Positions 1 to 9,590 of a DNA stretch of 64,000 nt are shown here, piece after piece. The translations under genes were made by a program, and so were the position numbers. The stretch is from Umbribacter vaginalis (GTDB lineage Bacteria; Actinomycetota; Coriobacteriia; Coriobacteriales; Eggerthellaceae): contig KQ959677.1 in assembly GCA_001552935.1 (NCBI GenBank), positions 1-64,000 on the forward strand. The letters run 5' to 3'. Under the pieces are notes generated by a model. It saw only the letters and a program-made list of their open reading frames with translations, made no database searches and was not told the origin of the DNA. Positions within the stretch are counted from its first letter, which is position 1. Each line of letters starts with the position of its first letter.

Positions 1-60
1 AGTTTGTGTCTATAAATCTTACATTTCTCCTTGAAGCTCACCAAAATTTTAGAGCTTCTT

Positions 61-88
61 TTGTTTATGCGTTTCTTTCGTTTATACT
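61..88 (+). promoter_or_regulatory. putative sigma70 promoter for the Asp23-FakA pair
   Basis: A TTGTTT box (61-66) is followed after 16 bases by TATACT (83-88), about 125 bases before the chosen start of the Asp23-family gene. The match to a vegetative promoter is visible by eye only; the start of transcription is not known. Confidence 0.4.
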
Positions 89-214
89 ATAGTCAATACG
101 CTGAATTTGTTACTGTCAATTGCGTCCTCTTGTATACTTCTTGTAAGTACTATGTACAGGACATATCTTTATAACAGTACATGTATGTCGCGCACCATCG
201 GGAAAGGATGTGTT

Positions 215-565
215 ATGAGTACTTCCATTTCGGGAGAATTACACGTAGCTAATGATGTGCTCGTCGATTTAGTAGCATATGCTGCAGCCGATTGTTACGG
301 CGTGGTAGCTATGTCGTCTTCATCGCAACAAAGTGGACTTTCTAAATTGCTTCCGCTTTCTCGTGTACGCAAGGGTATTGTAGTTGAAACGCTCGATGAG
401 GGCATTCATGTCGATTTGTATGTCATTATTGAATACGGAACCAATATTAATACTGTGTCTCAAAATTTAGTTGATCAGGTTAGTTTCGCACTTACTCAAT
501 ATGCGCAAGTACCTCTTGCAGGCGTTGAGGTTCATGTGGAAGGCGTTAAAGTACGCAAGCATTAA
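215..565 (+). CDS. Asp23/Gls24 family envelope stress protein
   Basis: A 116-residue protein of the Asp23/Gls24 (DUF322) family. Family members are small alkaline-shock or cell-envelope-associated proteins of mostly unknown biochemical role. The fold is seen in the stretch SGELHVANDVLVDLVAYAA near the N-terminus and the C-terminal VHVEGVKV. A longer reading frame opens at 107, but ATG 215 has GGAAAGG just upstream and the 36 extra residues are not family-like, so 215 is preferred. It sits 41 bases before the FakA-like gene. This Asp23-DAK2 pairing is common in Gram-positive bacteria and suggests co-transcription. The family is sure; the function is not. Confidence 0.85.
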   Translation: MSTSISGELHVANDVLVDLVAYAAADCYGVVAMSSSSQQSGLSKLLPLSRVRKGIVVETLDEGIHVDLYVIIEYGTNINTVSQNLVDQVSFALTQYAQVPLAGVEVHVEGVKVRKH

Positions 566-606
566 CGAGGCATTTTGTCTCATTGTGGTAAGGAGATCCA
601 TTACTT

Positions 607-2244
607 ATGAGTGAAACATATACGCTCAATGATGTGAAGCGCGCGCTTGCTCAAGCAAGCCAGATGCTGAGCTCTCAAAAAGATACCATCAACAAGTTAA
701 ATGTTTTCCCTGTTCCTGATGGTGATACGGGAACGAATATGTCGCTTACTATCGAGTCGGTTGTGCGCAGCGTCTCCGAGCTTTCTGAGAATACATCACG
801 CGAAGAGTTCGCAAAAGCAGTGGTGCAAGGTGCTCTCATGGGTGCTCGTGGCAACTCGGGTGTTATTACGTCACAAATTTTGCGCGGCTTGTGTGAAGGA
901 GCACTTCGCGCTGAGCATTTTAATACCGAAGGTTTAAGCGTTGCGTTTGCTCGTTCTCAAGAAGTTGCGTTTCAAGCAGTACGAAAACCAGTTGAAGGCA
1001 CTATTCTTACGGTTATTCGCGATGTTGCCAGTGCTGCTCGCACTGCTCAAAAAAAGAAGCTTTCCACTAACGATGCGCTTGAGTTCATCGTAAACGAAGC
1101 GTTTGCAAGCGTCCATCGTACCCCTGAACTGTTAAGTGTACTGAAGGAAAATAACGTTGTTGATGCGGGCGGATACGGCCTTGCGCTGTTCATCGATGCG
1201 TTTGTATCGGCGCTGCTTGGGCGTGGTGCAGCACATCAAGATGAAGTGTTGTTTGCGCAAAATACAGCGCCAAAAGTAGAAATCGAGCACATTGAAGATT
1301 GGGAAGGCTCGGAATTTCGTTATTGCACCGAGTTTTTAGTGCATAGCGAAACGGTGGATGTGGAAGCGGCACGCGAGTTTTTACCCACTATGGGCGATTG
1401 CGATTTAATGGTAGGCGCGCATCCTAATTTTAAAGTGCACGTTCATACGAATCGTCCCGATAAAGTGCTTGCGTGGTACCTTGATCACGATGCGCAAATC
1501 TCAGAAGTACACGTGCACAATATGGATCTGCAAAGTGCCAAGCGCAATGAAGAACTAAGTGAAGAAGCGCATAATGAGCCTGCTACTCCCTTTGGTTTTG
1601 TAGCTGTCGCAAGCGGAGCGGGCAATGCGAATATCCTGAAGAGCCTTGGTGTAAACGTGGTTGTTTCAGGTGGTCAAACGATGAATCCATCGACCAAAGA
1701 GCTGCTTGATGCCATTGCGCGTGTGAACGCTAACAACGTGATTGTTCTTCCGAACAACTCAAACATCATTCTCGCAGCCCAAGCGGCATGTGATATGGCA
1801 GAAATTCCCTGTGCATTGGTTCCTACCACCTCGGTTCCTCAAGCGTTTAGTGCGCTGTTTGCCTTTGACGAAGCTACATCGCTTGAAGACAACGTTCACG
1901 CGATGACCGAAGTGCTTGATCAGGTATCCACAGGCGAAATTACAACCGCTATAAAAGATTCGCGCGATGCGCACGGAAATCCTCTTTCGGCAGGCGATAT
2001 AATCGGTATCGTGAACGGGGATATCGAAGCTGTCGGAACCGACATTACCGATGTGTGCTTGCGCATGCTTGATACAATGCAGGCAGATAGCTTCGACAGC
2101 TTAACACTTCTTGCTGGCGCCGATTTCACTGATGATGCACTTTCAGCGCTCGAAGCAGCCATTGAAGAGCACTATGACGATCTTGAAATTGAGTCTCATC
2201 GCGGTGATCAGCCACTGTATCCTGTTGTCTTCTCGCTTGAATAG
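607..2244 (+). CDS. fakA: DAK2/DhaL-domain kinase, FakA-like (YloV family)
   Basis: A 545-residue protein with an N-terminal DhaL-type ATP-binding domain (about residues 5-200) and a C-terminal FakA-type region. The kinase motif NVFPVPDGDTGTNM (about 31-44) carries the Asp residues that bind Mg-ATP, and GARGNSGVI follows at about 79-87. In Staphylococcus, FakA phosphorylates fatty acids bound to a FakB (DegV) partner so they can enter phospholipid synthesis; no FakB gene is in this window. An RBS (AAGGAG) lies at 589-594. The stop codon overlaps the putative GTG start of recG by one base, indicating translational coupling. Length is normal for the family. Confidence 0.88.
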   Translation: MSETYTLNDVKRALAQASQMLSSQKDTINKLNVFPVPDGDTGTNMSLTIESVVRSVSELSENTSREEFAKAVVQGALMGARGNSGVITSQILRGLCEGALRAEHFNTEGLSVAFARSQEVAFQAVRKPVEGTILTVIRDVASAARTAQKKKLSTNDALEFIVNEAFASVHRTPELLSVLKENNVVDAGGYGLALFIDAFVSALLGRGAAHQDEVLFAQNTAPKVEIEHIEDWEGSEFRYCTEFLVHSETVDVEAAREFLPTMGDCDLMVGAHPNFKVHVHTNRPDKVLAWYLDHDAQISEVHVHNMDLQSAKRNEELSEEAHNEPATPFGFVAVASGAGNANILKSLGVNVVVSGGQTMNPSTKELLDAIARVNANNVIVLPNNSNIILAAQAACDMAEIPCALVPTTSVPQAFSALFAFDEATSLEDNVHAMTEVLDQVSTGEITTAIKDSRDAHGNPLSAGDIIGIVNGDIEAVGTDITDVCLRMLDTMQADSFDSLTLLAGADFTDDALSALEAAIEEHYDDLEIESHRGDQPLYPVVFSLE

Positions 2245-4544
2245 TGTTTAAGCGACACGCACGCATGGCTGATGGTCTAACAAACTCGTTACGGAGCGCC
2301 TCGCAATTAGCATTGTGCGAGGCCGCAACCACGCTTCCACAGGTAAGCGACAAGCGCGCACTTAAGCTGCAGCGTCTCCATCTGCAAACGGTAGAACAGC
2401 TTCTTGAACATTTTCCACGCCGCTACATCGATATGTCTGCCGTAAAAAAAGTAGCGCAGGCAAGCATCGGCTCTCAATGTAGTATTTTTGGAACTATTCA
2501 CGCTATTACCCTTAAAACACCACGTCCACGCCTCAGTTTAGTTGAGATTTCCGTTCTTGATGACAGTGGGATATTGATAGTTACGATGTTTCGCCAGCCG
2601 TGGCTTATGAATAAGTTTCATGTGGGCGATACTGTCGGCGTGTCGGGTAAACTTGAATTCTCATATGGTTATAAGCGTATGACCAATCCCTTTATCGAAT
2701 TGATAGATGCACCTACGCAGTGTGGTCTTATCGTTGCGCTGTATCCGCTTACGGAAGGTATCACGAATGCCTGGATGACGCGCTTTGTTCACGCTGCGCT
2801 TGCAAAAACGCGCGGCATGTACGATTTTTTGCCTCTTGACGTGCGGCTTCGTCGCAACCTTATGAGCCGAACTCATGCGCTTTGTGCGATTCATGCGCCA
2901 CTTTCGATGGAAGAACTTGCGTGCGCGCGCAGGCGTTTAGTGTATGAAGAAGTGTTTACGCTCCAAGTTTCGCTGATGTCTCGCCACGCGCAACGAAGCA
3001 TGGTATGTCCTGCTTGCACGCATGTCGTAAACGGCAAGCACGTTCAGGCGTACCTGCGTGCTATTCCCTTTGAGCTTTCATGCGAACAGCAGGCAGCGTG
3101 CCGCGATATTTGGGAAAAAATGGCCTTACCAACGGCACTTAATCATATGCTTTTAGGTGATGTAGGATGTGGTAAAACGGTGGTTGCGGGTAGCGCGCTT
3201 GCCTGCGTTGCCGATTCGCACACGCAGGCAGCTCTTCTTGCTCCAACAGAAATTCTTGCACGTCAGCATGCAAAAACGCTTGGTGCATTTTTTGATGCTG
3301 CTCATATTTCGTGGGCGCTTTTGTGTGGCTCTACGCCTCGTGCCGATAGAAAGCATATCTATGAGCAGCTTGCAAGCGGTAAGCTGAACGTGCTTATTGG
3401 CACGCATGCCTTGCTTGAAGATGAGGTTGTGTTTCACCAGTTAAGCTTGTGTGTGATCGACGAGCAACAGCGTTTTGGTGTATCTCAGCGTGCTGCACTT
3501 TTGAAAAAAGGACGCAATGTTGATACGCTTTATTTAAGTGCAACACCTATTCCACGTACCTTAGCTATGGCGTTGTATGGTGCGTGTACGTTTTCCTACA
3601 TAAAGCATCCGCCCGTAAGTACGCGCGGTAAGCGCACAACACATGTGGTAGCAAAATCGCTGATGTATACCGCTTACGATGCTGCGCGCGATGCACTTGC
3701 GCGCGGCGAGCAAGTATATATTGTGTGTCCGCTTGTTGGTATAAAGCAAGGCGATAACTCCTTGGTGCTTGAGAGGGGTGGCACAAGCATACATGGTAAG
3801 CGTGCATCAGGTGAAAAGCGTGCGCATGAAAATGCGAAAGCGGGTTTAGATGAAAGCTTGACGCGTTCACAGTCTTTGTACGCTGACAATACGCAAGAAA
3901 CGTACGAATATGCTGCTATCTGTATTGAAGATGAAGCCGATTATGCACCTTGTTCATCGCAAAGCGTGGCAAGCGCTCAAAGCGAAGCTCAGTTTTTACA
4001 AACGCAAATATTTCCTGGTGAAAAAGTTGGTTTGCTCTATGGTGGCTTGCCTGCTGAAGAAAAAGCAGCTGTCATGAACGCATTTTCGCGTGGTGACATT
4101 TCAGTACTCGTTTCAACAACGGTGATTGAAGTTGGCATTGATGTTGCTAATGCAACGATTATGATTATCGAAGATGCTGACCGTTTTGGCTTGTCGCAAC
4201 TGCATCAGCTGCGCGGACGCGTGGGACGCTCCAATAAAGATTCGGATGTGTATCTTGTATCATCGTCACAATCACCCGTAGCACTGAACAGGCTTTCTGC
4301 TATGACACATTGCGATGACGGTTTCAAGCTTGCCCTGTTCGATTTGGCGCTGCGCCGGGAAGGTGATATTTTGGGCAATCGCCAACATGGCGCTTCGCAT
4401 TTGTCGCTTGTGAACATTATTCGAGATAGCGCCATTATTCAAGAAGCGTATTCGGACGCGCAAGCGCTCGTTGCGCGCGATGCGTTTTTGCAGCTACCTG
4501 AACATTCGCTTCTTGCGCGTGAAGTGCGCACGTTGCATTCGTAA
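2244..4544 (+). CDS. recG: ATP-dependent DNA helicase RecG
   Basis: RecG drives regression and branch migration of stalled replication forks and Holliday junctions. The 766-residue protein has the wedge/OB domain at the N-terminus, Walker A GDVGCGKTVV (about residue 302), SATPIPRTLA, and the C-terminal helicase motifs with QLRGRVGRS. The DExH box reads DEQQRFG where most RecG proteins have DEQHRFG. About 75 extra polar residues (about 515-590) separate the YIVCPLV strand from EKVGLLYGG, making it longer than the usual 680-700. The GTG at 2244 overlaps the previous stop; ATG 2265 is an alternative start. It is followed by rsmD and coaD, an order shared with other Actinobacteria. Confidence 0.95.
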   Translation: MFKRHARMADGLTNSLRSASQLALCEAATTLPQVSDKRALKLQRLHLQTVEQLLEHFPRRYIDMSAVKKVAQASIGSQCSIFGTIHAITLKTPRPRLSLVEISVLDDSGILIVTMFRQPWLMNKFHVGDTVGVSGKLEFSYGYKRMTNPFIELIDAPTQCGLIVALYPLTEGITNAWMTRFVHAALAKTRGMYDFLPLDVRLRRNLMSRTHALCAIHAPLSMEELACARRRLVYEEVFTLQVSLMSRHAQRSMVCPACTHVVNGKHVQAYLRAIPFELSCEQQAACRDIWEKMALPTALNHMLLGDVGCGKTVVAGSALACVADSHTQAALLAPTEILARQHAKTLGAFFDAAHISWALLCGSTPRADRKHIYEQLASGKLNVLIGTHALLEDEVVFHQLSLCVIDEQQRFGVSQRAALLKKGRNVDTLYLSATPIPRTLAMALYGACTFSYIKHPPVSTRGKRTTHVVAKSLMYTAYDAARDALARGEQVYIVCPLVGIKQGDNSLVLERGGTSIHGKRASGEKRAHENAKAGLDESLTRSQSLYADNTQETYEYAAICIEDEADYAPCSSQSVASAQSEAQFLQTQIFPGEKVGLLYGGLPAEEKAAVMNAFSRGDISVLVSTTVIEVGIDVANATIMIIEDADRFGLSQLHQLRGRVGRSNKDSDVYLVSSSQSPVALNRLSAMTHCDDGFKLALFDLALRREGDILGNRQHGASHLSLVNIIRDSAIIQEAYSDAQALVARDAFLQLPEHSLLAREVRTLHS

Positions 4545-4634
4545 TACGTATGTGCGAATGCTGTATTATGGCAGGTATCGAGCTCTGGTGGGCATTGGGG
4601 AACTAGCATTGGGAAAGTAAAAAAAGGGGAGTGT

Positions 4635-5228
4635 ATGCGCATTATTGCAGGCAGTAAACGAGGGCAGAGTATAGATGCACCTGCGGGTATGAACACACGT
4701 CCCACGACCGATCGCGTACGCGAGTCGCTGATGAGCAGCATTATGAGCCGAAAAGGCAGCTTTGATGGATGCTGCGTTCTTGACGCATTTGCTGGCTCGG
4801 GAGCGCTTGCGTTTGAGTCGCTTTCACGCGGAGCTGTTCATGCCACCCTGTGCGATATTTCGCGCGATGCACTCAGCTGTATAAAGCGAAACGCAACGCG
4901 CCTTGGATATAGTGTTTATGCGGTATCAGTTCTTCACCTTGATTTGCTGCGAGATTGCGCGCGCTTGCGCACCAGGAGCTTTGATGTTGCATTTTTTGAT
5001 CCGCCGTATCGTATAGAAGCGCGTGTCGTAGTGAGTCTTATAAATGCACTGTTCATAGAAGGTATTTTGAAGCCCGATGCCTTAGCAGTGTACGAGTTTA
5101 GTAACGTTTCCCAAGAAGACTTTAGTGAGCTGCTGGACCATACGCCGCTTCGCCTGGATGCGTATAAATCATTTGGGTCAACACGGTGCGCGTTTTTAGT
5201 TTATGATACGCAGAGAGAACGAAACTGA
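4635..5228 (+). CDS. rsmD: 16S rRNA (guanine(966)-N(2))-methyltransferase RsmD
   Basis: A 197-residue class I SAM methyltransferase that methylates G966 of 16S rRNA during 30S assembly. It starts with the family signature MRIIAGSKRG, followed by TRPTTDRVRESL, the SAM-binding DAFAGSGALAFE and the catalytic FFDPPY. An RBS (AAAAGGGG) precedes ATG 4635. It sits between recG and coaD, the usual actinobacterial neighbourhood. Length and motifs are complete. Confidence 0.93.
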   Translation: MRIIAGSKRGQSIDAPAGMNTRPTTDRVRESLMSSIMSRKGSFDGCCVLDAFAGSGALAFESLSRGAVHATLCDISRDALSCIKRNATRLGYSVYAVSVLHLDLLRDCARLRTRSFDVAFFDPPYRIEARVVVSLINALFIEGILKPDALAVYEFSNVSQEDFSELLDHTPLRLDAYKSFGSTRCAFLVYDTQRERN

Positions 5229-5404
5229 CGTGTGCTGATGTATTTCCGCGCTTTTGCGCAAGAACCAACGCCGCAACGTCATCACACGTAAGCAGCGATA
5301 CCCACATTATTGCTGTGCCCGTTGGCGCGAGCATGGGTTCCAAAAAACTGTAGATCAACCGATAATCGTGCGGTATTTTCCCGCCTTCCACGAAAGGAGC
5401 GTTT

Positions 5405-5884
5405 GTGAAACGAGCACTTACTCCTGGCACCTTTGACCCCATTACTAATGGCCATCTTGACGTTATAACACGTGCTGCACAAATTATGGATGAAGTGATT
5501 GTTGCTGTTGCGCGCTCGGCGAAAAAAAAGCCACTCTTTACGCATGAACAGCGCATTGAACTAGCGAAACAGGCAACAAGTCACTTGAGTAATGTGCGTG
5601 TTGTTGGTTTTGATAAGCTGCTTGTTGATTTTGCGCGCGACGTGGATGCGCATGTTGTTATAAAAGGCTTGCGTGCTATTACCGATTTCGAGTACGAATT
5701 TCAAATGACAGCACTCAATTACCAGCTTTCCCATGCTATTGAAACGCTTTTTATTATGTCACCGCCACAGTTTATGTATCTTTCGTCATCGATTGTGCGT
5801 GAAATTGCATCGCTGCATGGCGATATTTCGACACTTGTTCCTCCCGCAGTTGCAAAAGCGCTTCTAGAAAAATACCGCTCATAA
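5405..5884 (+). CDS. coaD: phosphopantetheine adenylyltransferase
   Basis: CoaD transfers AMP from ATP to 4'-phosphopantetheine to make dephospho-CoA, the penultimate step of CoA synthesis. The 159-residue protein shows the nucleotidyltransferase motif TPGTFDPITNGHLDVI (the HxGH-like TNGH), KGLRAITDFEYEFQM and YLSSSIVREIA, all standard for the family. Translation starts at GTG 5405, preceded by GAAAGGAG. About 175 bases separate it from rsmD, with no gene recognised between. Confidence 0.95.
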   Translation: MKRALTPGTFDPITNGHLDVITRAAQIMDEVIVAVARSAKKKPLFTHEQRIELAKQATSHLSNVRVVGFDKLLVDFARDVDAHVVIKGLRAITDFEYEFQMTALNYQLSHAIETLFIMSPPQFMYLSSSIVREIASLHGDISTLVPPAVAKALLEKYRS

Positions 5885-5995
5885 CGTATAATGCTCTATG
5901 ATTGTATGATAAAATAATGCCTAGATGTGTAAGACGCTTTGCATGCTCACGTGTTGGTGTTGTGCATTTCGTCAGCTTACTGTGGAAGGAAAATC

Positions 5996-6475
5996 ATGGA
6001 TGATACTGGAGTTTTAGAGCTTCTTGAGGAGCTTTCTATATTACTTGAAGAGTCAAAACCCGTATTTGGCAAAAGCGGTATGAGACAGGTTGATATTGAA
6101 GCTGCATTTAGTATTCTCGATTCGATTAAAGATACCTTCCCAACAGAATTTTCACAAGCACGCCAGTTAGTACGCGAACGTCAATCACTGCTTGACGATG
6201 CACAAGCGCAGGCTTCTCGCATGATTGAAGATGCGCGCTCTCAAGCGATGACTATTGCAAGCGAGCAGGAAATTGTTCGTATTGCCCAGCAACAAAGCGA
6301 TCAAATTCTCAGTGATGCACGTGAACTTGAGCGTCAAACACGCGCTGGCGCAGAAGATTATGCCGATGAAGTATTTGGTCATGTTGAGCAAAGCCTTGAT
6401 TCGCTGCTTAACAATGTACGCCGTTGCCGTGATAGGCTGAATGCTACCGCTCAAACGAATACGCCCCGTTCATAG
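5996..6475 (+). CDS. SepIVA-like coiled-coil protein (DivIVA-related)
   Basis: A 159-residue, mostly helical protein: an N-terminal segment (LEELSILLEESKPVFGKSG) followed by a long charged coiled coil with A/Q/E/R heptads (about residues 50-150), resembling ATP-synthase b-subunit stalks. Between coaD and the DUF177 gene, Actinobacteria carry SepIVA (Rv2927c in Mycobacterium), a DivIVA-related protein needed for septation. The position, size and coiled coil here fit that assignment by synteny rather than by a diagnostic motif. The reading frame is open from 5939, but ATG 5996 has GGAAGGA ahead of it. The stop overlaps the next gene's putative GTG. Confidence 0.7.
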   Translation: MDDTGVLELLEELSILLEESKPVFGKSGMRQVDIEAAFSILDSIKDTFPTEFSQARQLVRERQSLLDDAQAQASRMIEDARSQAMTIASEQEIVRIAQQQSDQILSDARELERQTRAGAEDYADEVFGHVEQSLDSLLNNVRRCRDRLNATAQTNTPRS

Positions 6476-7050
6476 TGTGCAGTATGTCTGCATTTGAGGG
6501 GCTCACACGTCCGCACGTTTCCATAAAAATTCCCGCAGAGTTGTTTGAACCAGCTGCGCTTGAAACCTTTTCAGGAACGTTATCTCCCGTGGCATTGGTG
6601 CGTGGAGCGCAACGCTATAGCTTGAACGAACCACTTACGTATACCCTTACGCTTACGCATACCGGGGAAGCTTTTGTTGTTGCAGGTACCCTGCACGCTT
6701 CAGTAACAACTCCGTGTGCGCGGTGTTTAGACGATGCACGCTATGAGTGCAGCGCTTCGTTTACTGAGTATGTGTTTGTCAGTGAAGAAGCTGCTCAGTC
6801 TAAAGATTTGGAAGACGACGAATTCTTTGTGCTGCCTGCAAATCACGAGCTGGACATTATTGAGATGCTTTCTTCAGCGCTGGTGCTTGAGCTGCCAAAT
6901 CTTATTGTGTGTTCTGATGATTGTAAAGGCTTGTGCAGTGTGTGCGGTTGCAACTTAAATAAAGAAACGTGTTCGTGTGCAGAAAAGCGTAAAGAAAGCG
7001 ATGTCGAACAGCATCCATTTGCACAACTGCGCTCTCTGCTTGACGAATAG
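6475..7050 (+). CDS. DUF177 (YceD) family protein
   Basis: A 191-residue YceD/DUF177 protein. In bacteria and plastids this family is linked to 23S rRNA accumulation and is almost always encoded just before rpmF, as here. A central CARCLDDARYE motif and a C-terminal cysteine cluster (CSDDCKGLCSVCGCNL) probably bind zinc. The GTG at 6475 overlaps the upstream stop; ATG 6484 is an equally good start. The rpmF start follows about 200 bases later, with its own RBS. Confidence 0.85.
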   Translation: MCSMSAFEGLTRPHVSIKIPAELFEPAALETFSGTLSPVALVRGAQRYSLNEPLTYTLTLTHTGEAFVVAGTLHASVTTPCARCLDDARYECSASFTEYVFVSEEAAQSKDLEDDEFFVLPANHELDIIEMLSSALVLELPNLIVCSDDCKGLCSVCGCNLNKETCSCAEKRKESDVEQHPFAQLRSLLDE

Positions 7051-7257
7051 TGTGCGCCGCATAGCGCTTGGGCGTGCGCTTTTGTGTGCGCACAGCGTAT
7101 CGTTTGCTAAGTTGTGGAGATATCGCTTGTTTTCGACATATATTTGTGCGCATGCGTATTTTATCTTGCAGCAAAGAGTGTTTTTTGTTAGTATCATTTT
7201 TCGCGTATTGTTACATATAAACGAGTATGAGCAAACTCGATGAAGGAGTAGATTATT

Positions 7258-7437
7258 ATGGCAGTACCTAAACAGCGCATGGGACGTATTCGTACGCATA
7301 CCCGTCGTAGTGTGCACGATCGCATTGATGCACCTTCACGTTCTGTATGCCCTCAATGTGGCGAAGTTAAGCTGCCTCATCGCGTTTGTTCTAATTGTGG
7401 TTTCTATAAAAAGCGCGAAGTTATTGTAACTGAGTAA
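7258..7437 (+). CDS. rpmF: 50S ribosomal protein L32
   Basis: A 59-residue ribosomal protein that begins MAVPKQRMGRIRTHTRRS and carries two CxxC pairs (CPQC and CSNC), so it is the zinc-binding C+ form of L32. An RBS (GAAGGAG) precedes ATG 7258. It lies between the DUF177 gene and plsX, the classic order, and is closed by a strong terminator. Confidence 0.97.
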   Translation: MAVPKQRMGRIRTHTRRSVHDRIDAPSRSVCPQCGEVKLPHRVCSNCGFYKKREVIVTE

Positions 7438-7461
7438 GTATACTGTACAGTTCTTTGCGTG

Positions 7462-7498
7462 CCCTCTAGATCGCTTTGGTCTGGAGGGTTTTTGTTTT
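7462..7498 (+). terminator. rho-independent terminator after rpmF
   Basis: CCCTCTAGA (7462-7470) pairs with TCTGGAGGG (7480-7488) with one G-T wobble and a nine-base loop. It is followed by a T-rich run to 7498, and ends the rpmF transcript before plsX. Confidence 0.85.
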
Positions 7499-7519
7499 AA
7501 GGGTATAAGGGAGTACGGT

Positions 7520-8512
7520 ATGGACAGTTCCGTTGTTATTGCAGTTGATGCTATGGGCGGCGATTTTGCTCCTGATGTTGTGCTGCAAGGGATTACGCAG
7601 GCTCTTGAAGCCGATGCTCAGCTATCCATTATTGTGTGTGGCTTGAAAGACGTTGTTGTTCCTTTTTGCGCGCATCATACGCGCTTGCAAGCAGAATGTT
7701 GCTCTGAAGTAATTACGATGGCCGAACATCCAGCACTTGCCGTTCGCAAGAAAAAAGATTCTTCGCTTGTGCGTGCGTGTCGTTTGGTTAAAGAAGGCAA
7801 AGCCCAAGGCGTGTATTCAGCCGGCTCAACAGGGGCGTGCCTCACAGCAGCTATTATGCATATGGGACGCATTAAAGGTATTATGCGCCCTGCGTTATGC
7901 GTGACGCTTCCTACGAAGAAAAATCCTGTTCTGTTGTGCGATGTTGGTGCAAATGCCGATTGTAAACCTGCCTATTTAGAACAGTTTGCCCATATGGCGC
8001 AAGCATATTGTCGTGCTACCTTGACGCTTCCGCATCCGCGTGTAGCGCTGTTGAATATCGGTGAAGAGCGCGAAAAAGGATCTCAGTTTGCACAAGACGT
8101 TCATGCTTTGCTGGAAGAACACATTGAGGGTTTTCAGGGCAATATCGAGGGTCGCGATTTGCTTTCAGGGGACGTTGATGTGGTTGTTTGTGATGGTTTT
8201 ACGGGTAATGTTGCGCTTAAAACACTTGAAGGTACGGCATCGTTTTTGATGGAGGAAATGCGAGAGACTTTCCTTTCATCGCTTACCACAAAATTGGCAG
8301 CATTTCTTGTAAAAGATCAGTTTAGAGCTATGAAAGCGCGTTTAAATCCCGATACGTATGGTGGAGCTCCCTTGCTTGGTGTTGAGGGTGTATGTATGAT
8401 CGGGCATGGCTCGTCGTCCAAAGATGCAATTTGCAATGGTATTTTAATGTGTGCGCAAGCAACACGTGGTAAGCTTGTAGAGTCAATTCGTCATTCAATT
8501 GGTGCTGAATAG
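7520..8512 (+). CDS. plsX: phosphate acyltransferase PlsX
   Basis: PlsX converts acyl-ACP to acyl-phosphate, the donor for PlsY in phosphatidic acid synthesis. The 330-residue protein has the family start AVDAMGGDFAPDVVLQG, then SAGSTGAC, GANADCKP and DGFTGNVALKTLEG. It lies 12 bases ahead of rnc and is probably co-transcribed with it. Length is normal and no acpP gene intervenes between plsX and rnc. Confidence 0.95.
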   Translation: MDSSVVIAVDAMGGDFAPDVVLQGITQALEADAQLSIIVCGLKDVVVPFCAHHTRLQAECCSEVITMAEHPALAVRKKKDSSLVRACRLVKEGKAQGVYSAGSTGACLTAAIMHMGRIKGIMRPALCVTLPTKKNPVLLCDVGANADCKPAYLEQFAHMAQAYCRATLTLPHPRVALLNIGEEREKGSQFAQDVHALLEEHIEGFQGNIEGRDLLSGDVDVVVCDGFTGNVALKTLEGTASFLMEEMRETFLSSLTTKLAAFLVKDQFRAMKARLNPDTYGGAPLLGVEGVCMIGHGSSSKDAICNGILMCAQATRGKLVESIRHSIGAE

Positions 8513-8524
8513 GGGTCACATCAT

Positions 8525-9571
8525 ATGACAGATGATACCGATATTATCGATAGTTATGAAAAACAAGAGAAACTAGAGCGTGCGCAAGAAATTGTGCAAC
8601 ATCGCTTTGCGCGACCAGAAATTTTGCTGGCGGCTATAACGCATCCTTCTGCAAATGAAGGACGTGCTGTGAAGTATTCTTACGAGCGTTTGGAGTTTTT
8701 AGGTGACTCAATCTTAGGAGCGCTTGTAGCTGATAGAGTGTTTGAAACGTATCACGATATTGATGAGGGCGGACTGACACGCATTAAAGTAGCACTTGTG
8801 TCAGGAACATCACTTTCGCAGGTAGGTCGTGAGCTTGGCTTATCGGATGTTATCTTTTTTGGATCCTCTGAGCGCGGTACGGGAAAACGCGGTTTAACAT
8901 CTGCACTTGAAAATGTATATGAAGCGCTTGTTGCTGCATTATTCATTGATGGCGGCATGGATTGCGCGCGCGTTTTTGTTGAGCGAACGCTTATTCCTCG
9001 CATGTCACTTGATATGGCAAAAGAGCCTGAGAACCCAAAAAGCTTATTGCAAGAGAAATTGCAAGTTGGCGGCATTACGCCTACATATAAGCTGGTAAAA
9101 ACGCAAGGTCCACCGCATGATAGAACCTTTGTTTCTCAGGTATTTGCAGGCAGTCATGGTCTGGCGCAGGGTAGTGGACGCACCAAGAAAGAAGCTGAAA
9201 GTCAAGCTGCAAAGTCAACGCTTGCGCGTTTAAGTGAGTTTTTCGGTATTGGTGTTGATGAATGTGAGCGTGCTCGTAAAGGCGTGGAACATGCCCAAAT
9301 AAAAGCTCACAAAACACTTACGAATGCACAGGAAAAAGCCGACCGAATTTATGCGAGTGCTCAAGCGAAAGTGCAAAAGGCGGTTGCGCGTGCTGCGCTT
9401 AAACAAAAAAAGCACAGCGCTGCGCAGCTTGCAAGCGAGCAGAGCACCAATGATGCTTCTGCTACCAGCGCCAATGCGGCGCCTGGCGCCACTCGTACCA
9501 ACTCTGTTCCTCGTGCCACGAGCGCTCCCGTTGCGATGACGGATGTTTCTTCGCAGCATCCTTGCGAATAA
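8525..9571 (+). CDS. rnc: ribonuclease III with long C-terminal tail
   Basis: RNase III cleaves double-stranded RNA, including rRNA precursors. The catalytic domain carries the signature ERLEFLGDS (about residues 57-65) and the second acidic site ALFIDGG. A dsRNA-binding domain follows (about 165-235, ending GRTKKEAESQAAKSTLARL). Residues about 240-348 are an extra lysine/alanine-rich coiled-coil segment followed by a low-complexity A/S/T/P tail, so the protein is about 110 residues longer than usual. It overlaps the open frame before smc, but smc itself starts downstream at 9591. Confidence 0.93.
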   Translation: MTDDTDIIDSYEKQEKLERAQEIVQHRFARPEILLAAITHPSANEGRAVKYSYERLEFLGDSILGALVADRVFETYHDIDEGGLTRIKVALVSGTSLSQVGRELGLSDVIFFGSSERGTGKRGLTSALENVYEALVAALFIDGGMDCARVFVERTLIPRMSLDMAKEPENPKSLLQEKLQVGGITPTYKLVKTQGPPHDRTFVSQVFAGSHGLAQGSGRTKKEAESQAAKSTLARLSEFFGIGVDECERARKGVEHAQIKAHKTLTNAQEKADRIYASAQAKVQKAVARAALKQKKHSAAQLASEQSTNDASATSANAAPGATRTNSVPRATSAPVAMTDVSSQHPCE

Positions 9572-9590
9572 TACGGAGTGCTGCGTTGGT

